A stretch of 64,000 bases of DNA from Arsukibacterium sp. MJ3 (GTDB taxonomy: Bacteria > Pseudomonadota > Gammaproteobacteria > Enterobacterales > Alteromonadaceae). Positions 41,085 through 51,016 of this stretch are shown piece after piece (within the stretch, counting starts at the first letter, position 1; the number at the start of each line of letters is the position of its first letter). The position numbers were made by a program, and so were the translations under genes. The notes under the pieces were generated by a model. That model had not been told where the DNA came from. It saw only the letters and a list, made by a program, of their open reading frames with translations, and made no database searches. The stretch lies in contig NZ_LAHP01000009.1 in the NCBI RefSeq assembly GCF_000987765.1, positions 62,001-126,000 of the forward strand, written 5' to 3'.

Positions 41085-41544
41085 ATTTGGCTAGTAGTCG
41101 GGCTAGTGCTTGTTTTACGTTATCGTCGCTGTGCTGTAGTGCTTGTTCTAGCGACGCTCTGGCGCTATCAGACAACCCCTTAGCCTGGCGATTTTTTGCG
41201 GGTACCGTGGCAGTTTTTGCTGCAGCTTGAGCAATCTGGCCGTGCGGCGACACTTCAATATCAATTCCCGCTAAATCAGGCAAGATTTTTTGTCTGAAAT
41301 TGTCTAGAATGGCATCGCGCTGCATCTTTAACCGGTTAGCCCAACCTGGCGATTGACATAAAATAACCGCCCGGCCGGCAGTAATGCTCGATACCTGGCA
41401 GAAACTCAGTTGCTCTAGTTGTAAAATATGGCATAGCTCGGTATTTAATTTGCGCACAAGTTCATACTGCTGTTGCATGGTCGCCAGTGAGCTCTGGCCA
41501 AACAGCTTAGTTAAATCTTCGGGTTTATGGCTATAGCGTTTCAT
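41083..41544 (-). CDS. dciA: DUF721 protein, DciA-type DnaB helicase loader/operator
   Basis: 153 residues. The N-terminal half (about 10-105) is a DUF721 domain with the conserved CQSPGWANRLKMQRDAIL stretch. DciA replaces DnaC as helicase operator in most bacteria, and in gammaproteobacteria it sits beside secA or lpxC, as here. The C-terminal third is Ala/Lys-rich and probably flexible. Its stop codon lies within a repeat copy. Confidence 0.87.
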   Translation of the reverse strand: MKRYSHKPEDLTKLFGQSSLATMQQQYELVRKLNTELCHILQLEQLSFCQVSSITAGRAVILCQSPGWANRLKMQRDAILDNFRQKILPDLAGIDIEVSPHGQIAQAAAKTATVPAKNRQAKGLSDSARASLEQALQHSDDNVKQALARLLAK

Positions 41545-41792
41545 CAGCAGCGTACTTAACGGGCGTAATTGCAGGCCGGTTAAGTGTAACAGGTTTTAGT
41601 AATGCCGGGCTTGCCCAATTTGCAACGCTGGCCTTACTGATGAAGCTTGAAAGTATCACAAAGCATCACCATATAAGTGTCATCATATTCTGTCGATAGC
41701 CGCGTTGTTGGCTGGCAGTAAATCACAACAATAATTAATAACTGGCCTGGCCAGGGCTGCAAAGCAGTTTTAACTTAAATGGTAACTGGATA

Positions 41793-44522
41793 ATGTTTGG
41801 AAAATTTTTCGCCAAATTAGTTGGCAGCCGCAACGACCGCTTCTTAAAAAAACAGCAGAAACAGGTGCAGCAAGTTAATGCACTGGAAGCGCAATACCAA
41901 GCCTTGTCTGATGACGCCCTAAAGCAAAAAACTGCCGAGTTTAAGCAGCGGTTGCAAGACGGTGCCAACCTAGAGTCTATTTTGCCCGAAGCCTTTGCCA
42001 CCGTGCGCGAAGCCAGTACCCGGGTGTTTAAAATGCGCCATTTTGACGTGCAGTTACTCGGCGGTATTGTGTTGCACCAGGGCCGTATTTCTGAAATGCG
42101 AACCGGTGAGGGTAAAACTCTTACTGCCACCTTACCGGCTTATTTAAATGCGTTAAGCGGTAAAAGCGTACATGTTATTACGGTTAACGACTACCTGGCC
42201 CGCCGCGACGCCGAAACTAACCAGCCCTTGTTTAGCTTTTTAGGCTTAACTGTTGGCGTTAACGTACCGGGCTTATCGCATCAGGCAAAACAGCAAGCGT
42301 ACCAGGCCGACATTACCTACGGCACTAATAACGAATTTGGTTTTGATTACCTGCGCGACAATATGGCATTTTCGCCACAAGACCGGGTGCAACGTGATCT
42401 GGCTTTTGCCATTATCGATGAAGTTGACTCCATTTTAATTGACGAAGCCCGCACCCCGCTTATTATTTCTGGCCCGGCCGAAGACAGCTCAGAGCTTTAC
42501 AAACAAATTAATATTTTGGTGCCGCAGTTAGAAAAACAAGAAAAAGAAGACGAAGAAGACAAACATGGTGATGGCCACTTTACTGTTGATGAAAAAGCCC
42601 GTCAGGTATATTTAACCGAGCAAGGCCAAATTAAAGTAGAAGACATGCTGCGCGAAGCCGGCATGATAGGCGAGCAAGACACCTTGTTCTCTGCCGCCAA
42701 CATAACCTTGTTACACCATGTGTATGCTGCACTGCGCGCTCATCAGCTGTTTAAACGCGACGTTGACTATGTGGTAAAAGACGGTGATATCGTTATTGTT
42801 GACGAACACACCGGCCGTACCATGGAAGGCCGCCGTTGGTCAGAAGGCCTGCACCAGGCAGTTGAAGCAAAAGAAGGGGTGCGCATTCAAAACGAAAACC
42901 AAACCCTGGCTTCTATTACTTTCCAAAACTACTTCCGTTTATATAAAAAACTGGCCGGTATGACCGGTACTGCCGACACCGAGGCATTCGAATTTCAGCA
43001 AATTTATGGCCTTGAAACCATAGTAGTGCCCACTAACCGGCCAATGGTTCGAAACGACATGGCCGATTTAGTCTACTTAACTGCCGACGACAAATACAAC
43101 GCCATAATTGAAGATGTGGTAAAAGCCCGCGACGCTAAACGGCCGGTGCTGGTGGGTACTGCCTCCATTGAAAGCTCTGAATACTTGTCTGATTTATTGA
43201 ACAAAGCCAAAATTAAACATCAGGTGTTAAACGCTAAATTTCACGCCAACGAAGCGCAAATTATTGCCGATGCCGGCCGCTCTGGCACCGTTACTATTGC
43301 CACCAACATGGCCGGTCGCGGTACCGATATTGTTTTAGGCGGTAGCTTACAATCTGAATTAGCCGGTATTGCCGACAAAACCGATGACAAGGTGGCGCAA
43401 ATTACCGCCGACTGGCAAATTCGTCACGACGAAGTAATTACCGCCGGTGGCCTGCACATTGTTGGTACCGAGCGCCACGAATCGCGGCGTATCGATAATC
43501 AGCTGCGTGGCCGTTCAGGTCGCCAGGGTGATCCGGGCTCATCACGTTTTTACCTGTCGCTAGACGATACCTTAATGCGCATTTTTGCTTCAGACCGCAT
43601 GGCCGGCATGATGCGCCGCTTGGGCATGGAGCAAGGCGAAGCTATTGAACACCCTTGGGTAAGCCGCGCTATTGAAAACGCTCAGCGTAAAGTAGAAGCG
43701 CGTAACTTCGACATTCGTAAGCAATTGCTTGAATTTGACGATGTTGCCAACGATCAACGTAAAGTAGTGTACGAGCAGCGTAACGAGTTGCTTGATGCCA
43801 GTGACATCAGCGAAACGGTAAGTGCCATTCGTGATGACGTAGTAGAGTCGGTATTTGGCCAATATGTGCCGCCACAATCGTTAGATGAAATGTGGGATAT
43901 TCCGGGTTTAGAGCAACGCTTAAAAGCCGACTTCGCGCTAGATTTACCGGTAAGCCAATGGCTGGCTGATGACAAAAAACTGTTTGAAGAAAAGCTGCGC
44001 GACAAAATTCAGCTGGAGTTTAATAGCGGTTATCAGCATAAAGAACAACTGGTTGGCGTGGGTGTGCTGCGCCAATTTGAAAAATCAATTATGTTGCAAA
44101 GCCTTGATACGCACTGGAAAGAGCACTTAGCGGCAATGGACCACCTGCGTCAGGGCATTAACCTGCGTGGTTATGCTCAGAAAAACCCCAAGCAAGAATA
44201 TAAGCGTGAAGCCTTTGAGTTATTTTCAAACATGCTCGACGAGCTAAAAGTAGACGTTATTGGTATTTTAAGCCGGGTGCAGGTTAAAGCTGCTGAAGAT
44301 GTAGAAGCCGTAGAAGAGCAGCGCCGTAAAGCCGACGCCGTGCCACACAATTATCAGCATGCGGCTGCCGAGCAACTGGGTGGCCAGGCACCAAATGCCG
44401 TGGTTAATACTAACGACATGCCTACACCAGTTGTACGCGAAGGCGACAAAGTTGGCCGTAACGACCCTTGCCCTTGTGGATCAGGTAAAAAATATAAGCA
44501 GTGTCATGGCAAGCTTAGCTAA
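41793..44522 (+). CDS. secA: Preprotein translocase ATPase SecA
   Basis: 909 residues; motor of the Sec export pathway. Walker [15 protein letters not shown] (about 101-114), [19 protein letters not shown] (about 208-226), [26 protein letters not shown], and the C-terminal zinc/SecB-binding [15 protein letters not shown]. An acidic insert lies near 245-258 ([14 protein letters not shown]). No SecM-like upstream gene is present. The last 17 bases overlap mutT. Confidence 0.99.
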   Translation: MFGKFFAKLVGSRNDRFLKKQQKQVQQVNALEAQYQALSDDALKQKTAEFKQRLQDGANLESILPEAFATVREASTRVFKMRHFDVQLLGGIVLHQGRISEMRTGEGKTLTATLPAYLNALSGKSVHVITVNDYLARRDAETNQPLFSFLGLTVGVNVPGLSHQAKQQAYQADITYGTNNEFGFDYLRDNMAFSPQDRVQRDLAFAIIDEVDSILIDEARTPLIISGPAEDSSELYKQINILVPQLEKQEKEDEEDKHGDGHFTVDEKARQVYLTEQGQIKVEDMLREAGMIGEQDTLFSAANITLLHHVYAALRAHQLFKRDVDYVVKDGDIVIVDEHTGRTMEGRRWSEGLHQAVEAKEGVRIQNENQTLASITFQNYFRLYKKLAGMTGTADTEAFEFQQIYGLETIVVPTNRPMVRNDMADLVYLTADDKYNAIIEDVVKARDAKRPVLVGTASIESSEYLSDLLNKAKIKHQVLNAKFHANEAQIIADAGRSGTVTIATNMAGRGTDIVLGGSLQSELAGIADKTDDKVAQITADWQIRHDEVITAGGLHIVGTERHESRRIDNQLRGRSGRQGDPGSSRFYLSLDDTLMRIFASDRMAGMMRRLGMEQGEAIEHPWVSRAIENAQRKVEARNFDIRKQLLEFDDVANDQRKVVYEQRNELLDASDISETVSAIRDDVVESVFGQYVPPQSLDEMWDIPGLEQRLKADFALDLPVSQWLADDKKLFEEKLRDKIQLEFNSGYQHKEQLVGVGVLRQFEKSIMLQSLDTHWKEHLAAMDHLRQGINLRGYAQKNPKQEYKREAFELFSNMLDELKVDVIGILSRVQVKAAEDVEAVEEQRRKADAVPHNYQHAAAEQLGGQAPNAVVNTNDMPTPVVREGDKVGRNDPCPCGSGKKYKQCHGKLS

Positions 44523-44958
44523 GCCAAGCAGCAGCAAGTTGCTAAACCCACGGCCACAGCTACATGTGGCTGTGGGGGTTATCCTGCGCCAGCAGCACGT
44601 GTTGCTGGCGCTGCGTAGTGCAAGCCAGCATCAGGGTGGCAAGTGGGAATTTCCCGGTGGTAAAGTAGAGCAGGCTGAAACAGTAGCCGCTGCGCTTAGC
44701 CGCGAGTTAAAAGAAGAGTTGGCCATTACCGTTACCGCCGCCGAACCCTTTATGCTATTAACGCATAGCTACCCAGAGCGCGAAGTAACATTGGATATCT
44801 GGCTGGTAACCGCCTTTACCGGCAGCCCCGAAGGGCTGGAAGGCCAACCCCTGCAGTGGGTAAATATTGCTGACTTACCCACTATTACCTTACCCGAAGC
44901 AAACCTGCCCATTGTGCAAAAGCTGCAGAAACTGCAAAAACTGCAACAGTTACTGTAA
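44506..44958 (+). CDS. mutT: 8-oxo-dGTP diphosphatase MutT
   Basis: 150 residues, Nudix hydrolase that removes oxidised dGTP. The Nudix box is [19 protein letters not shown] followed by EELAI, with Ala where consensus has Gly; WEFPGGKVE and LVTAF flank it. The ATG at 44506, inside the secA end, gives the standard length; the frame stays open upstream within secA but that part has no MutT similarity. secA-mutT adjacency is conserved. The C-terminus ends in a KLQ-KLQ-KLQ repeat. Confidence 0.93.
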   Translation: MASLAKPSSSKLLNPRPQLHVAVGVILRQQHVLLALRSASQHQGGKWEFPGGKVEQAETVAAALSRELKEELAITVTAAEPFMLLTHSYPEREVTLDIWLVTAFTGSPEGLEGQPLQWVNIADLPTITLPEANLPIVQKLQKLQKLQQLL

Positions 44959-45033
44959 TTTCAGCAGCTTACTTAGCCAAAGCTGCTAAAAGCATATATA
45001 AACCTAGCCGTTTTATTTTATTACTTATTGCCA

Positions 45034-45558
45034 CTACTGGCCGCCATTTTTAACTGTTAAGCTGGCTAGTGCTTCACTAAAACCGCGTAACGAAAATTTT
45101 ATTTCTCTTGGCGTTTGCTCGCTAACAAACAGTTTTACGCTAAATGCGGCATTGCTTTGCATAGCCTGTTGCATAGCAGGGGTTAATACCACTAATACCT
45201 TACAACCTTCCGGTAAACATACGGTAACAGGCGCTTGATGCTGCAGTTTACCTATACCTATCGCTACCCCTGGTGGCAAATATATACCCAGTGGTAAATT
45301 AAGCTGCATTACCGGATCTTGCTGTTGGTTTAGTAGCGATATCTGGCTGGAATAAATAATACTGGGGTTTTCGGGGTTTTGTAGGCCCTGCGACATTACG
45401 CACTGGGTTTTACAAACCGTGCGCCAATCGCCATATTGGCTAATGCTGTTGCTGTTTTGGGCTTGAGCTTGCGGGCTAAAAAGTGTTGCAGCCAATGCCA
45501 CGCCAGCAACTAATGCCGAGCAAGTTAAGGTAAAGCGTCTGCTAAAAAGTGTTGCCAT
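45034..45558 (-). CDS. IalB-family exported protein
   Basis: 174 residues. Signal peptide ending near AQAQ (about 34), then an IalB (invasion-associated locus B) domain with GDWRTVCKTQCVMSQ, LNLPLGIYLPPGVAIGI, and CLPEGCKV. Four Cys suggest two disulfides in the periplasm. The name comes from Bartonella; in free-living bacteria its role is unknown. Stands alone, with the PEP-CTERM gene upstream separated by a terminator. Confidence 0.85.
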   Translation of the reverse strand: MATLFSRRFTLTCSALVAGVALAATLFSPQAQAQNSNSISQYGDWRTVCKTQCVMSQGLQNPENPSIIYSSQISLLNQQQDPVMQLNLPLGIYLPPGVAIGIGKLQHQAPVTVCLPEGCKVLVVLTPAMQQAMQSNAAFSVKLFVSEQTPREIKFSLRGFSEALASLTVKNGGQ

Positions 45559-45574
45559 TATTGTAATCCTTTAA

Positions 45575-45601
45575 AAATAAAGCCCTGCACAAGGCAAGGC
45601 T
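45575..45601 (-). terminator. Terminator of the PEP-CTERM gene
   Basis: On the minus strand AGCCTTGC-CTTGT-GCAGGGCT (one G-T pair) followed by TTATTTTT, about 40 bp after the stop codon. Confidence 0.75.
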
Positions 45602-45640
45602 TTTAGTCGTAAAACTACACTACGGGTTAGTGCTTATAAA

Positions 45641-46654
45641 TTACAGCTTAGCATAGCGTTTGCGACGGGCAAACAGCGCTAAAATACCACTACCAAATAA
45701 TAACAAGCTGGCTGGTGCCGGTACTGGCGTTGGGTCATTCGGGTCATTTGGGTCAACTACCACCACACCACCTACACCAGAAAAACCAAAAATATAGGTA
45801 GGCGTAATAGCACCGCTAGCATCAGCAAAACCGTTCTGATCGGCATCTAAACCAGACCAACCGAACGAATACACCTCTGCACCCACCTGGCTTAAGGCAG
45901 CTAAAGCCGCATCACGGTTGGCCGCACCACCATAGAAAATATTAAAGGTAAAGGTTTCTCTGGCCAGTAAAGCACCAAAGTCAAAATCGAAGTTAGCGCC
46001 AATATCATTAGGGCCAGCAGCAGTAAAATCACCACTAAAGCCTAATTGTGGTGAGCAAGATGCTAGCGGGTTAGAGCTACAAAAACCATTGTCATTAGCG
46101 CCTAATACGGCGCTTGCCCCAGCAGTGCCAGCAATAGTTACAAACTCACTAAATGGAGTAGGTGAGGTATCCCAATCAAAATTGCGACGATACAACAAGT
46201 TAGCAATATCAACCCCGCTTGTGTTTTCAATAGTTACCGTTACCTGATACAAGTTGTCAGTTGCAGTGGCTAAGGCAAAAGCGTGCGTTATTTGCAGCAA
46301 GCCGCCCATAGACGTTACCGAGGTTGCCGTAGTAGCCGTACTGTTAAAGCTAACCAAGCTTAGACCTGACGTGCCGCGTGACTCATTGGCATAGCCAGAA
46401 CTACCATTTGCTGCAACACCCCAGCCTTCACATTCGCAACCATGGTAGGTTGCTTCATATTCCACACCATCGCTAATATAGCGCAAGCCAACTCCGGTAA
46501 TCCCGGTAACATCGGCATTGCCACCCGACACGTTTAAATTACCTAAATCGTTTACACCTAGTGCAACATTACCATCAGTTATAATCATCGAGGCTTGGCA
46601 TAAGCTTGCCATGCTAAGTAAAGCACCTACTGCTGCCAGTTTTAAAATTTTCAT
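45641..46654 (-). CDS. Secreted PEP-CTERM sorting-domain protein
   Basis: 337 residues from the chosen start. Signal peptide ending near CQAS, a beta-rich extracellular body with DxD-type acidic repeats near the end (DPNDPNDP linker), and a C-terminal sorting signal: VPAPASLLLFGSGILALFARRKR, here split as VPAPASLLLFGSG and the ALFARRKR tail. The VPAP motif, helix and basic end are what exosortase/XrtA recognises, so the protein should be processed and released to exopolysaccharide or surface. No exosortase gene is in the window. ATG at 46654 is preferred because CAGGA lies at proper distance; an ATG at 46663 adds three residues. Confidence 0.85.
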   Translation of the reverse strand: MKILKLAAVGALLSMASLCQASMIITDGNVALGVNDLGNLNVSGGNADVTGITGVGLRYISDGVEYEATYHGCECEGWGVAANGSSGYANESRGTSGLSLVSFNSTATTATSVTSMGGLLQITHAFALATATDNLYQVTVTIENTSGVDIANLLYRRNFDWDTSPTPFSEFVTIAGTAGASAVLGANDNGFCSSNPLASCSPQLGFSGDFTAAGPNDIGANFDFDFGALLARETFTFNIFYGGAANRDAALAALSQVGAEVYSFGWSGLDADQNGFADASGAITPTYIFGFSGVGGVVVVDPNDPNDPTPVPAPASLLLFGSGILALFARRKRYAKL

Positions 46655-46816
46655 AGGTTTCATCCTGAAAGTTATTTAAAATTGTATTACAACGCGAGTT
46701 ATCAGCATAAAAAGTGCCAATGTTTAAAGCATTGAAAAACAATGTAAATAAATTGTACCTATTATAAAATTGTAAAGAAAGCAGACGAACTAAACGGCCT
46801 TGGACCGATGTAAGGG

Positions 46817-47050
46817 TTACTCTTTAAAAAACTGATTATCCTGCGCCATAAACGCTTCTTCTAGTTCGGCCAAATATTGCTCAGTTAAATTGGCATCTGT
46901 CGGTGCTTTATCGGCAATGCGGTGGTTTTCGGCTGCCCAGTCGCCTAAGTCGATAAGTTTACAGCGTTCAGAGCAAAACGGCCGAAAGGCTGAGCTGGCA
47001 TCCCAAATAACCGCGGTGCTGCAAGTAGGGCATTTAACAGTGGTAGACAT
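46817..47050 (-). CDS. yacG: DNA gyrase inhibitor YacG
   Basis: 77-residue zinc protein with ligands in CPTC (9-12) and CSERCK (28-33), followed by [14 protein letters not shown]. YacG binds GyrB and inhibits supercoiling in E. coli. It belongs to the conserved pilD-coaE-zapD-yacG series, but a repeat element of about 95 bp separates it from zapD here. The acidic C-terminus is usual. Confidence 0.95.
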   Translation of the reverse strand: MSTTVKCPTCSTAVIWDASSAFRPFCSERCKLIDLGDWAAENHRIADKAPTDANLTEQYLAELEEAFMAQDNQFFKE

Positions 47051-47148
47051 AAAATAACACTCGGTTTAAAGCGCAAAAACGGCGCTTAGTATAGCAGATA
47101 AGGCAGTTGAACACAGTTTGCTATAGCTGCAATAATTTGGATCGCTGC

Positions 47149-47244
47149 AACCGGATTACCCACGCTGACACGCCGTAAACCCCTCCCTTGAGTCTTCTTT
47201 TCGCCCGTGTGGGGCAAAAACGGTCGGCTTAGGGTAATTCGGTT
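47149..47244. repeat. Intergenic inverted-repeat element (copy 1), between zapD and yacG
   Basis: Begins AACCGGATTACCCACGC and ends GGCTTAGGGTAATTCGGTT; the ends are inverted relatives (AACCGRATTACCC). The left part, TTACCCACGCTGACACGCC, matches a second element at 56063-56228. Inside are CTCCCTTGAGTC and a CCGTGTGGGG tract. About 40 bp of unassigned sequence remains before zapD. Confidence 0.7.
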
Positions 47245-47281
47245 TTCGCTATGGGTTTACGCTTCGTTTTTAGCATCAGAA

Positions 47282-48028
47282 TTAACAGCAAGCTAACTGA
47301 AACTCTTGCGATGTTGCCGCGGCACTGCGGGCGCTGTCGGCGTCTAGTTGCATAAACCGAATAGCATAGCGGTATTTATTACCACTTACCGTCGGGTAAA
47401 TACCTTGGTAAGCTTGGTACTTAATGCGCAGCATTTCATATTGCTCGGCATTTTGCTGATAAAAACCATTGTCGGCTACTACGCTTTGAAACTGGCTACG
47501 CTCTCTTATAAAATTCAGCACATAGCTAATAGCCTGCGAGGCCAGTTCAACCTGGTTAAGCCAGCCTTGGGCTTGCGTTTGGCGTTCGGCCATGGGTAAA
47601 TGAAACCAGTATTGCAGTTGTGGCATGTCAAAGTAGCAGCAACCACCTGGAAAACTAAAACGTTGCCGTAGCGGCGCTAAAAAATTATCGTCTTTTAAGC
47701 CTGCCAGCAATTTGCCGCTTCGCAGCAGTTCAGATTGCATGCGCACCGCCGCTTGCAGCAGGGTTTGTAATTTACTGTCTGACACCGACGGATGCTGCGA
47801 CCACAACACCAGCTGGCTTTCACAGCGCTCCATGTCTTTAATAAGATCAGGGCGCACATCATTGCGATCCATTACTTCAATTAAGGCAAACAGGCTGGTA
47901 AAAAAGCTTTGTTGCTGGCTTTCATCGGCTAGTGTTAACAAGCATTGCACTTGCTGCAATAAAAATTCCAGGCGCAAGTAAGTGCGTATTTTTTCATTTA
48001 GCGGGTGCTCGTAGATAATGTCGCTCAT
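47282..48028 (-). CDS. zapD: Cell division protein ZapD
   Basis: 248 residues; cross-links and bundles FtsZ filaments. DUF1342 family, with IIYEHPLNEKIRTYLRLEFL at the N-terminus, MDRNDVRPDLIKDMER and FPGGCCYFDMPQLQYWFHLP. Follows coaE in the conserved order. An acceptable AGTGGAAA-type site precedes the ATG. Confidence 0.96.
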   Translation of the reverse strand: MSDIIYEHPLNEKIRTYLRLEFLLQQVQCLLTLADESQQQSFFTSLFALIEVMDRNDVRPDLIKDMERCESQLVLWSQHPSVSDSKLQTLLQAAVRMQSELLRSGKLLAGLKDDNFLAPLRQRFSFPGGCCYFDMPQLQYWFHLPMAERQTQAQGWLNQVELASQAISYVLNFIRERSQFQSVVADNGFYQQNAEQYEMLRIKYQAYQGIYPTVSGNKYRYAIRFMQLDADSARSAAATSQEFQLACC

Positions 48029-48097
48029 ACTTGCTATGGCCTGTAGTGGAAATAGGTTACTTAACAGCGCTGCTGCACCGCGTTTACTATGGCACGC

Positions 48098-48778
48098 TTA
48101 AGCGGGCGTGGCCATGCTAATATAACGCTGGTGTAGTTGCTGTACTTGTTGCTTTAGCAGGGGTGCTGCTCCGTTATTGTCAATAATGTCATCAGCTAAG
48201 GCCAAGCGCTCTGGCCGGCTTATCTGGCTGTTAATAATTGCCTGGATCTGCTGTTCACTGACGCCATCCCGGCTTAGAGTACGCAATAGCTGGTTTTGTT
48301 CCGTAATATCTACCACCACTACCCGGTTAACCACGCTATTAAGCTTATTTTCTAGCAACAGTGGCGCAATTAACAACACATAGGGTGCGGCCGGTAAGGC
48401 GTGTAATTGCGCCAGCATAGCGGCGCGTATTGCCGGGTGCATTACGCTATCTAGCCATTTTTTGGCGTTAATATCACTAAAAATTAATTGGCGCAGCGCA
48501 GCCCGGTTTAGGGTTTTATCGCTTGTTAGCACGCTTTGCCCAAAATGCGCGGCAATTTTCGCCAGTAACGGGCTGCCCTTTGCTACCACTTCACGCGCCA
48601 CAATGTCGGCATCTACTGCCGGCACGCCAAGGCTGTTAAATAGCTCAGCTACCGTGCTTTTACCACAGCCAATACCGCCGGTTAAACCGACAATAAAGCG
48701 GTTTTGCCCGGCGGCTTGTGAATGGGGAGCGTGCGAATAAAGCTTTTTCGAATTAGCGGCGTGCAAATTAGTTGCCAA
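48098..48778 (-). CDS. coaE: Dephospho-CoA kinase
   Basis: Last step of CoA synthesis. P-loop GLTGGIGCGKSTVAELF, VDADIVAREVV, RAAMLAQLH and LLIAPLLLENKL are CoaE motifs. No ATG lies close to the P-loop: the frame is open to an ATG at 48856, deep in pilD, which would give a 30-residue extension and an 89-base overlap. TTG at 48778 or 48766 (around the pilD stop) or GTG at 48811 are likelier; none has a clear ribosome site. 48778 is used here, so the N-terminus is uncertain by about 15 residues. Confidence 0.88.
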   Translation of the reverse strand: MATNLHAANSKKLYSHAPHSQAAGQNRFIVGLTGGIGCGKSTVAELFNSLGVPAVDADIVAREVVAKGSPLLAKIAAHFGQSVLTSDKTLNRAALRQLIFSDINAKKWLDSVMHPAIRAAMLAQLHALPAAPYVLLIAPLLLENKLNSVVNRVVVVDITEQNQLLRTLSRDGVSEQQIQAIINSQISRPERLALADDIIDNNGAAPLLKQQVQQLHQRYISMATPA

Positions 48779-49709
48779 GGTAACGTAAATACATATTAGT
48801 AAGCGGTTCACCCCATAACAAGGCAATAAAGCCGGCGGCGGCAATATAAGGGCCAAACGGAATAGGCGTGGCTTTATCGCGGCCTTGTATCGCCAACATA
48901 CTGGCGCCTATAACCGCCCCCACTACCGACGACAATAAAATAATTAATGGCAGCTGTTGCCAGCCCAGCAGGGCGCCAAAAATAGCCAGCAATTTAAAAT
49001 CGCCATAGCCCATGCCTTCTTTGCCGGTTAATAGCTTAAAGCCCCAATACACCAGCCATAAGCTTAAATAGCCAGCTGCGGCGCCAATAATGGCGGTGGC
49101 CGGGCTTACTAAGGCGGCGTCGGTTAAGCTAAAAACCAGTGCCAGCCATAATAGCGGCAAGGTAAGGCTGTCGGGCAGTAGCATAGTGTCAATATCAATA
49201 AAGCTTAGTGCTATTAAGCCCCAGGTAACCAGTATTAACACTAACGCCAGGCTGCTAACGCCATATTGCCAGGCCACTAAGGCTGAAAGCAGTGCGGTTA
49301 GCGCCTCTACTGCCGGGTAGCGGCTGCTTATTGGGGTTTTGCAGTGGCGACAGCGGCCTTTTAACAGCAGCCAGCTAACTAGCGGAATATTATCGCGCGC
49401 GGCTATGGGTGCATCGCAGTTGGGGCAGGCTGAACGTGGCACCGCCAGATTATAACGTGCGGCTTTTTGTGCGGCATTAGCGCTTGCCGCCTGGCTAGTA
49501 GCATTAGCGCCTGCGGCGTTGCCTTTGCTAGTAACAACCGCATCAGCTTGAAAATACGCTTGGTATTCTTGCTGCCACTCGCGCTCCATCATTTTTGGTA
49601 GCCGGTACACCAGCACATTTAAAAAGCTGCCTATTAGTAAACTAATAACTGCAGTAAGGCTAATAAATACCGCCGGCTGCTGGCTTAAATACTCGGCTAA
49701 TACACTCAT
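48768..49709 (-). CDS. pilD: Type IV prepilin peptidase / N-methyltransferase PilD
   Basis: 313-residue inner-membrane enzyme that cleaves prepilin leaders and methylates the new N-terminus. Catalytic aspartates in DIDTMLLPD (about 172-180) and GYGDFKLLA (about 232-240). Two CxxC pairs, CPNC (about 95) and CRHC (about 120), form the cytoplasmic zinc site. A low-complexity Ala/Ser/Asn insert (about 62-85) precedes the first pair, unusual for the family. Start ATG overlaps the pilC stop by one base. Confidence 0.96.
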   Translation of the reverse strand: MSVLAEYLSQQPAVFISLTAVISLLIGSFLNVLVYRLPKMMEREWQQEYQAYFQADAVVTSKGNAAGANATSQAASANAAQKAARYNLAVPRSACPNCDAPIAARDNIPLVSWLLLKGRCRHCKTPISSRYPAVEALTALLSALVAWQYGVSSLALVLILVTWGLIALSFIDIDTMLLPDSLTLPLLWLALVFSLTDAALVSPATAIIGAAAGYLSLWLVYWGFKLLTGKEGMGYGDFKLLAIFGALLGWQQLPLIILLSSVVGAVIGASMLAIQGRDKATPIPFGPYIAAAGFIALLWGEPLTNMYLRYLGN

Positions 49710-50938
49710 TAAACAATAGCGCCCATAGCAAATATCGGCAGATACATGGCTATAATTAAACCACCAATTACTACGCCTAATACCGCCATTATCATTGGCT
49801 CTAGTAGCGCCGTTAGGCCATCTACCGCATCATCTACTTCTTGCTCATAAATGTTGGCTACTTTTTCCAGCATACTGTCCAGTGCGCCCGACTCTTCACC
49901 AATCGAGACCATTTGTATTACCATTTCCGGAAAGCGGTCGGTTTGGCGCATGGCCTGGTACATTTGGTTACCCGATGATACTTCTTCGCGTACATGTAAA
50001 ATGGCGTTACGGTAAATTTCATTACCCGAAGCACCCGCCGCCGACTCCAGCGCTTCAATAAGTGGTACACCGGCGGCAAAGGTAGTGGCCAGGGTGCGGG
50101 CAAAGCGCGCTACTGCCGCTTTATTTAAAATATTACCAATTACCGGCGCTTTTAAAATCCAGCCATCGGCCATTGTTCTAAATTTTAAGTTATTGGCATA
50201 AGCCTTTTTCACCAGGTAACCAAAAGCAAATAGCCCGGCTAGCACCACCCACCAGTATTGCTGCATTAATTCGGAAATACCCAATACAAATAGCGTAAAG
50301 GCTGGCAGTTCAGCACCGAAGCCAGCAAATATTTCAGCAAATTGTGGTACTACAAAAATCAGCAATACCGAGGTAACTATAAACGCCACTACCAATACCG
50401 CTATCGGGTAAAACATGGCTTTTTTAATTTTCGATTTAAGCGCTTCAGCCTTTTCTTTATAAATGGCTATACGGTCAAAAATGCGGTCGAGCGCACCCGA
50501 TTGCTCACCCGATTTTACTAAATCGCAATATAGCTCATCAAAGTATTTTGGGTGCTCGCGCAGCACTTCAGATAACGGAATACCGGCTTGTATTTTTACC
50601 GATATTTTCTGCATTAGTACCCGTAAGCTTTTATTGTCACTGCCATTAGCAATTAAATCGATGCTTTGCACTAACGGCACACCGGCGCCTAACATGGTGG
50701 AGATTTGCCGGGTAACCACAGAGATGTCGGCCGGGGTAATTTTTTTCTCGCCACCAAATAACGATTTGGGTTTACGCTTAACTTTAGAGGGGGTAATACC
50801 TTGCTGGCGTAATAAGGCTTTTACCTCGGCAATGCTATTGCCTTTAAGCTCGCCATCGGCTTTTTTACCACGGCGGTTTACGCCTTTATATTGGTATATT
50901 TCCAGCTCTTTTATTTTAAATTTTTGTGCCTGAGCCAT
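49709..50938 (-). CDS. pilC: Type IV pilus inner-membrane platform protein PilC
   Basis: 409 residues with two T2SF cytoplasmic domains (about 75-200 and 280-400) separated and followed by membrane helices. Conserved segments: MLGAGVPLVQSIDLIA, GEQSGALDRIF, FAAGVPLIEALESAAGA, and IGEESGALDSML. Platform on which PilB/PilT drive pilus assembly. Between pilB and pilD in standard order. Confidence 0.97.
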   Translation of the reverse strand: MAQAQKFKIKELEIYQYKGVNRRGKKADGELKGNSIAEVKALLRQQGITPSKVKRKPKSLFGGEKKITPADISVVTRQISTMLGAGVPLVQSIDLIANGSDNKSLRVLMQKISVKIQAGIPLSEVLREHPKYFDELYCDLVKSGEQSGALDRIFDRIAIYKEKAEALKSKIKKAMFYPIAVLVVAFIVTSVLLIFVVPQFAEIFAGFGAELPAFTLFVLGISELMQQYWWVVLAGLFAFGYLVKKAYANNLKFRTMADGWILKAPVIGNILNKAAVARFARTLATTFAAGVPLIEALESAAGASGNEIYRNAILHVREEVSSGNQMYQAMRQTDRFPEMVIQMVSIGEESGALDSMLEKVANIYEQEVDDAVDGLTALLEPMIMAVLGVVIGGLIIAMYLPIFAMGAIV

Positions 50939-51016
50939 AATGGTTGTCCTGTTGCGGCGTTAATGCGCCAAATAAAGTAAAAGTGCGCTATTTACTTAGC
51001 GCTAATCGCTAAACCC

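Noticed and set aside
41545-41792. secM-like leader gene before secA
   Set aside because: No open frame with a signal peptide and arrest motif was found in the gap.
44359-44505. Upstream extension of mutT inside secA
   Set aside because: The extra 49 residues are out-of-frame secA sequence with no Nudix similarity; ATG 44506 gives the normal length.
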